This document shows, one piece after another, positions 59,344 through 60,000 of a DNA stretch of 60,000 nt (positions are counted from its first letter, which is position 1; the number at the start of each line of letters is the position of its first letter). This DNA is from Mesostigma viride. Lineage: Eukaryota > Streptophyta > Mesostigmatophyceae > Mesostigmatales > Mesostigmataceae. A program made the translations under genes and the position numbers. The notes below the pieces were generated by a model. That model saw only the letters and a list, made by a program, of their open reading frames with translations, was not told where the DNA came from and did not search any database. Location: assembly GCA_009746045.1 (NCBI GenBank), contig RPFO01000406.1, positions 2,036,287 through 2,096,286 on the forward strand. The letters are read 5' to 3'.

Positions 59344-60000
59344 CTAATAGCCCTGCTGCACCGCAAAATCAGCCCGCGTACGGCGGAGCATGATGTCCGC
59401 CATGGCCCGAGTCAGCGCCACCGACAAGCGCTGACGCCAATATGACGTCCAGGTCCGCGCCGACCATGGGGCCCGCTGGCCCTCCAGGTCCAGCCGGTCC
59501 TCCCGGAGCCGGCAACACTCCTTGAAGAAGGCGGAGGTCAGGGGCCCCATGGCCCCAAACTCCTCCAGGACAAAGGGCACCACACGATGGTGCCCGACGT
59601 CGCCGTAGGCCAGGAGCTTGGCCCGCTCCGCCCGGTCCGCCGTGTAACCTGCCGTGAGGGAGGCCCCAGCCACGTGGCTAAGAGCCAAGGGCCGCGCCAC
59701 CGAAACGTCAATAAGCAGATGCCGGCCACCCCCCTCAAAGTCCAGCACCACGATGTCAGGCCGGTGGTTGGGGGAATAGAAGGCAGCGCCATCCGCATCC
59801 TCGGACCGGATGTTCGCGTGGGGGAAAACCGACCGAATCATGGCGAGCACCACCGTCAGGAGGACAGTGTGCAAATACAAATACCAATTCTGATTCTGTT
59901 GGCCCCCCATGCAGGCAAGGTAGTGAGTCCCCGTGGGATCCAGCGGCTGCCCACAGCTACCACAAGGCCGCCCGGCCGGAACAAGAGGCTGCGGGGCAAA
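59344..60000 (-). CDS. non-LTR retrotransposon RT C-terminus: CCHC and restriction-like endonuclease (partial)
   Basis: The minus-strand frame is open from the window edge (60,000) to TAG at 59,344: 218 codons. It begins with a CCHC knuckle (CGSCGQPLDPTGTHYLAC). The endonuclease-like domain follows: YSPNHRPDIVVLDFEGGGRH then LLIDVSVARPLALSH (RPD...D-V-S-V, PD-(D/E)XK-type core), and helical TSYWRQRLSVALTRAMADIM, LRRTRADFAVQQGY. In R2-like elements this knuckle plus endonuclease nicks the target and starts reverse transcription (family knowledge). Intact in the window; the RT domain should lie beyond the right edge. The first internal Met (59,910) is not the start. Confidence 0.85.
   Translation of the reverse strand, partial: FAPQPLVPAGRPCGSCGQPLDPTGTHYLACMGGQQNQNWYLYLHTVLLTVVLAMIRSVFPHANIRSEDADGAAFYSPNHRPDIVVLDFEGGGRHLLIDVSVARPLALSHVAGASLTAGYTADRAERAKLLAYGDVGHHRVVPFVLEEFGAMGPLTSAFFKECCRLREDRLDLEGQRAPWSARTWTSYWRQRLSVALTRAMADIMLRRTRADFAVQQGY

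Overview
This window looks like a piece of a large, repeat-rich eukaryotic nuclear genome, most likely a green alga or a related protist. That is inferred from spliced host-gene fragments, a chromodomain Ty3 element with an initiator-Met-like primer site, PiggyBac and hAT transposons, and long microsatellites; the species cannot be read from the sequence. Almost no intact host gene is present. Nearly everything that codes is transposon-derived, and the main story is nested insertion.

Left part (1-13,960): microsatellites, a four-copy 67-bp tandem repeat, a terminal coiled-coil exon (2510-2683), a broken endonuclease tail of a non-LTR retrotransposon (3385-3845), a broken ORF1 of a non-LTR element (4265-5676, minus), an hAT transposase remnant (6630-7229, minus), a G-rich degenerate repeat field (7.5-9 kb), an unidentified gene end with a 117-bp tandem repeat, a PiggyBac-type terminus, and a second ORF1 (12,555-13,960, minus).

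First nest (13,961-29,504): a complete minus-strand Ty3 chromovirus sits inside that second ORF1. It has 573-bp LTRs, TTGGC target duplications, a primer site and a polypurine tract. It carries a small viroplasmin/RNase HI N-terminal-domain ORF, Gag, protease, RT-RNase H and integrase-chromodomain, plus a GC-rich 772-residue ORF of unknown function before the 3' LTR. Two DNA transposons have entered it: an apparently intact PiggyBac-like element at the end of pol (17,320-20,260, TTTA duplication), and a 1.7-kb non-autonomous TTAA element in gag (25,084-26,807). The ORF1 interrupted by the chromovirus resumes at 29,505.

Middle (29,655-37,900): fragments of non-LTR elements, a 190-bp degenerate tandem repeat, a solo LTR, a spliced 5' fragment of a host DIS3/RRP44 exosome nuclease gene (34,702-35,041, with an early stop), and 0.7 kb of (CCTA)n.

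Second nest (37,913-54,760): a plus-strand Copia-like element with about 0.69-kb LTRs and CAATG duplications interrupts the first of three tandem ORF1 units. A second, minus-strand Copia-like element (41,093-48,609, 379-bp LTRs, CTGGA duplications) lies inside it. Both have AGTTA...TAACT LTR ends instead of TG...CA, an extra ORF upstream of Gag, and an unusual pol order in which a protease-like domain lies between integrase and RT (Gag-IN-PR-RT-RH). A 25-N gap at 53,699 lies inside a 1.12-kb near-identical duplication that is probably an assembly artefact.

Right end (54,761-60,000): the rest of the tandem ORF1 array (about 1.63-kb period), then the open-ended C-terminus (CCHC plus restriction-like endonuclease) of a non-LTR retrotransposon on the minus strand, running off the window.
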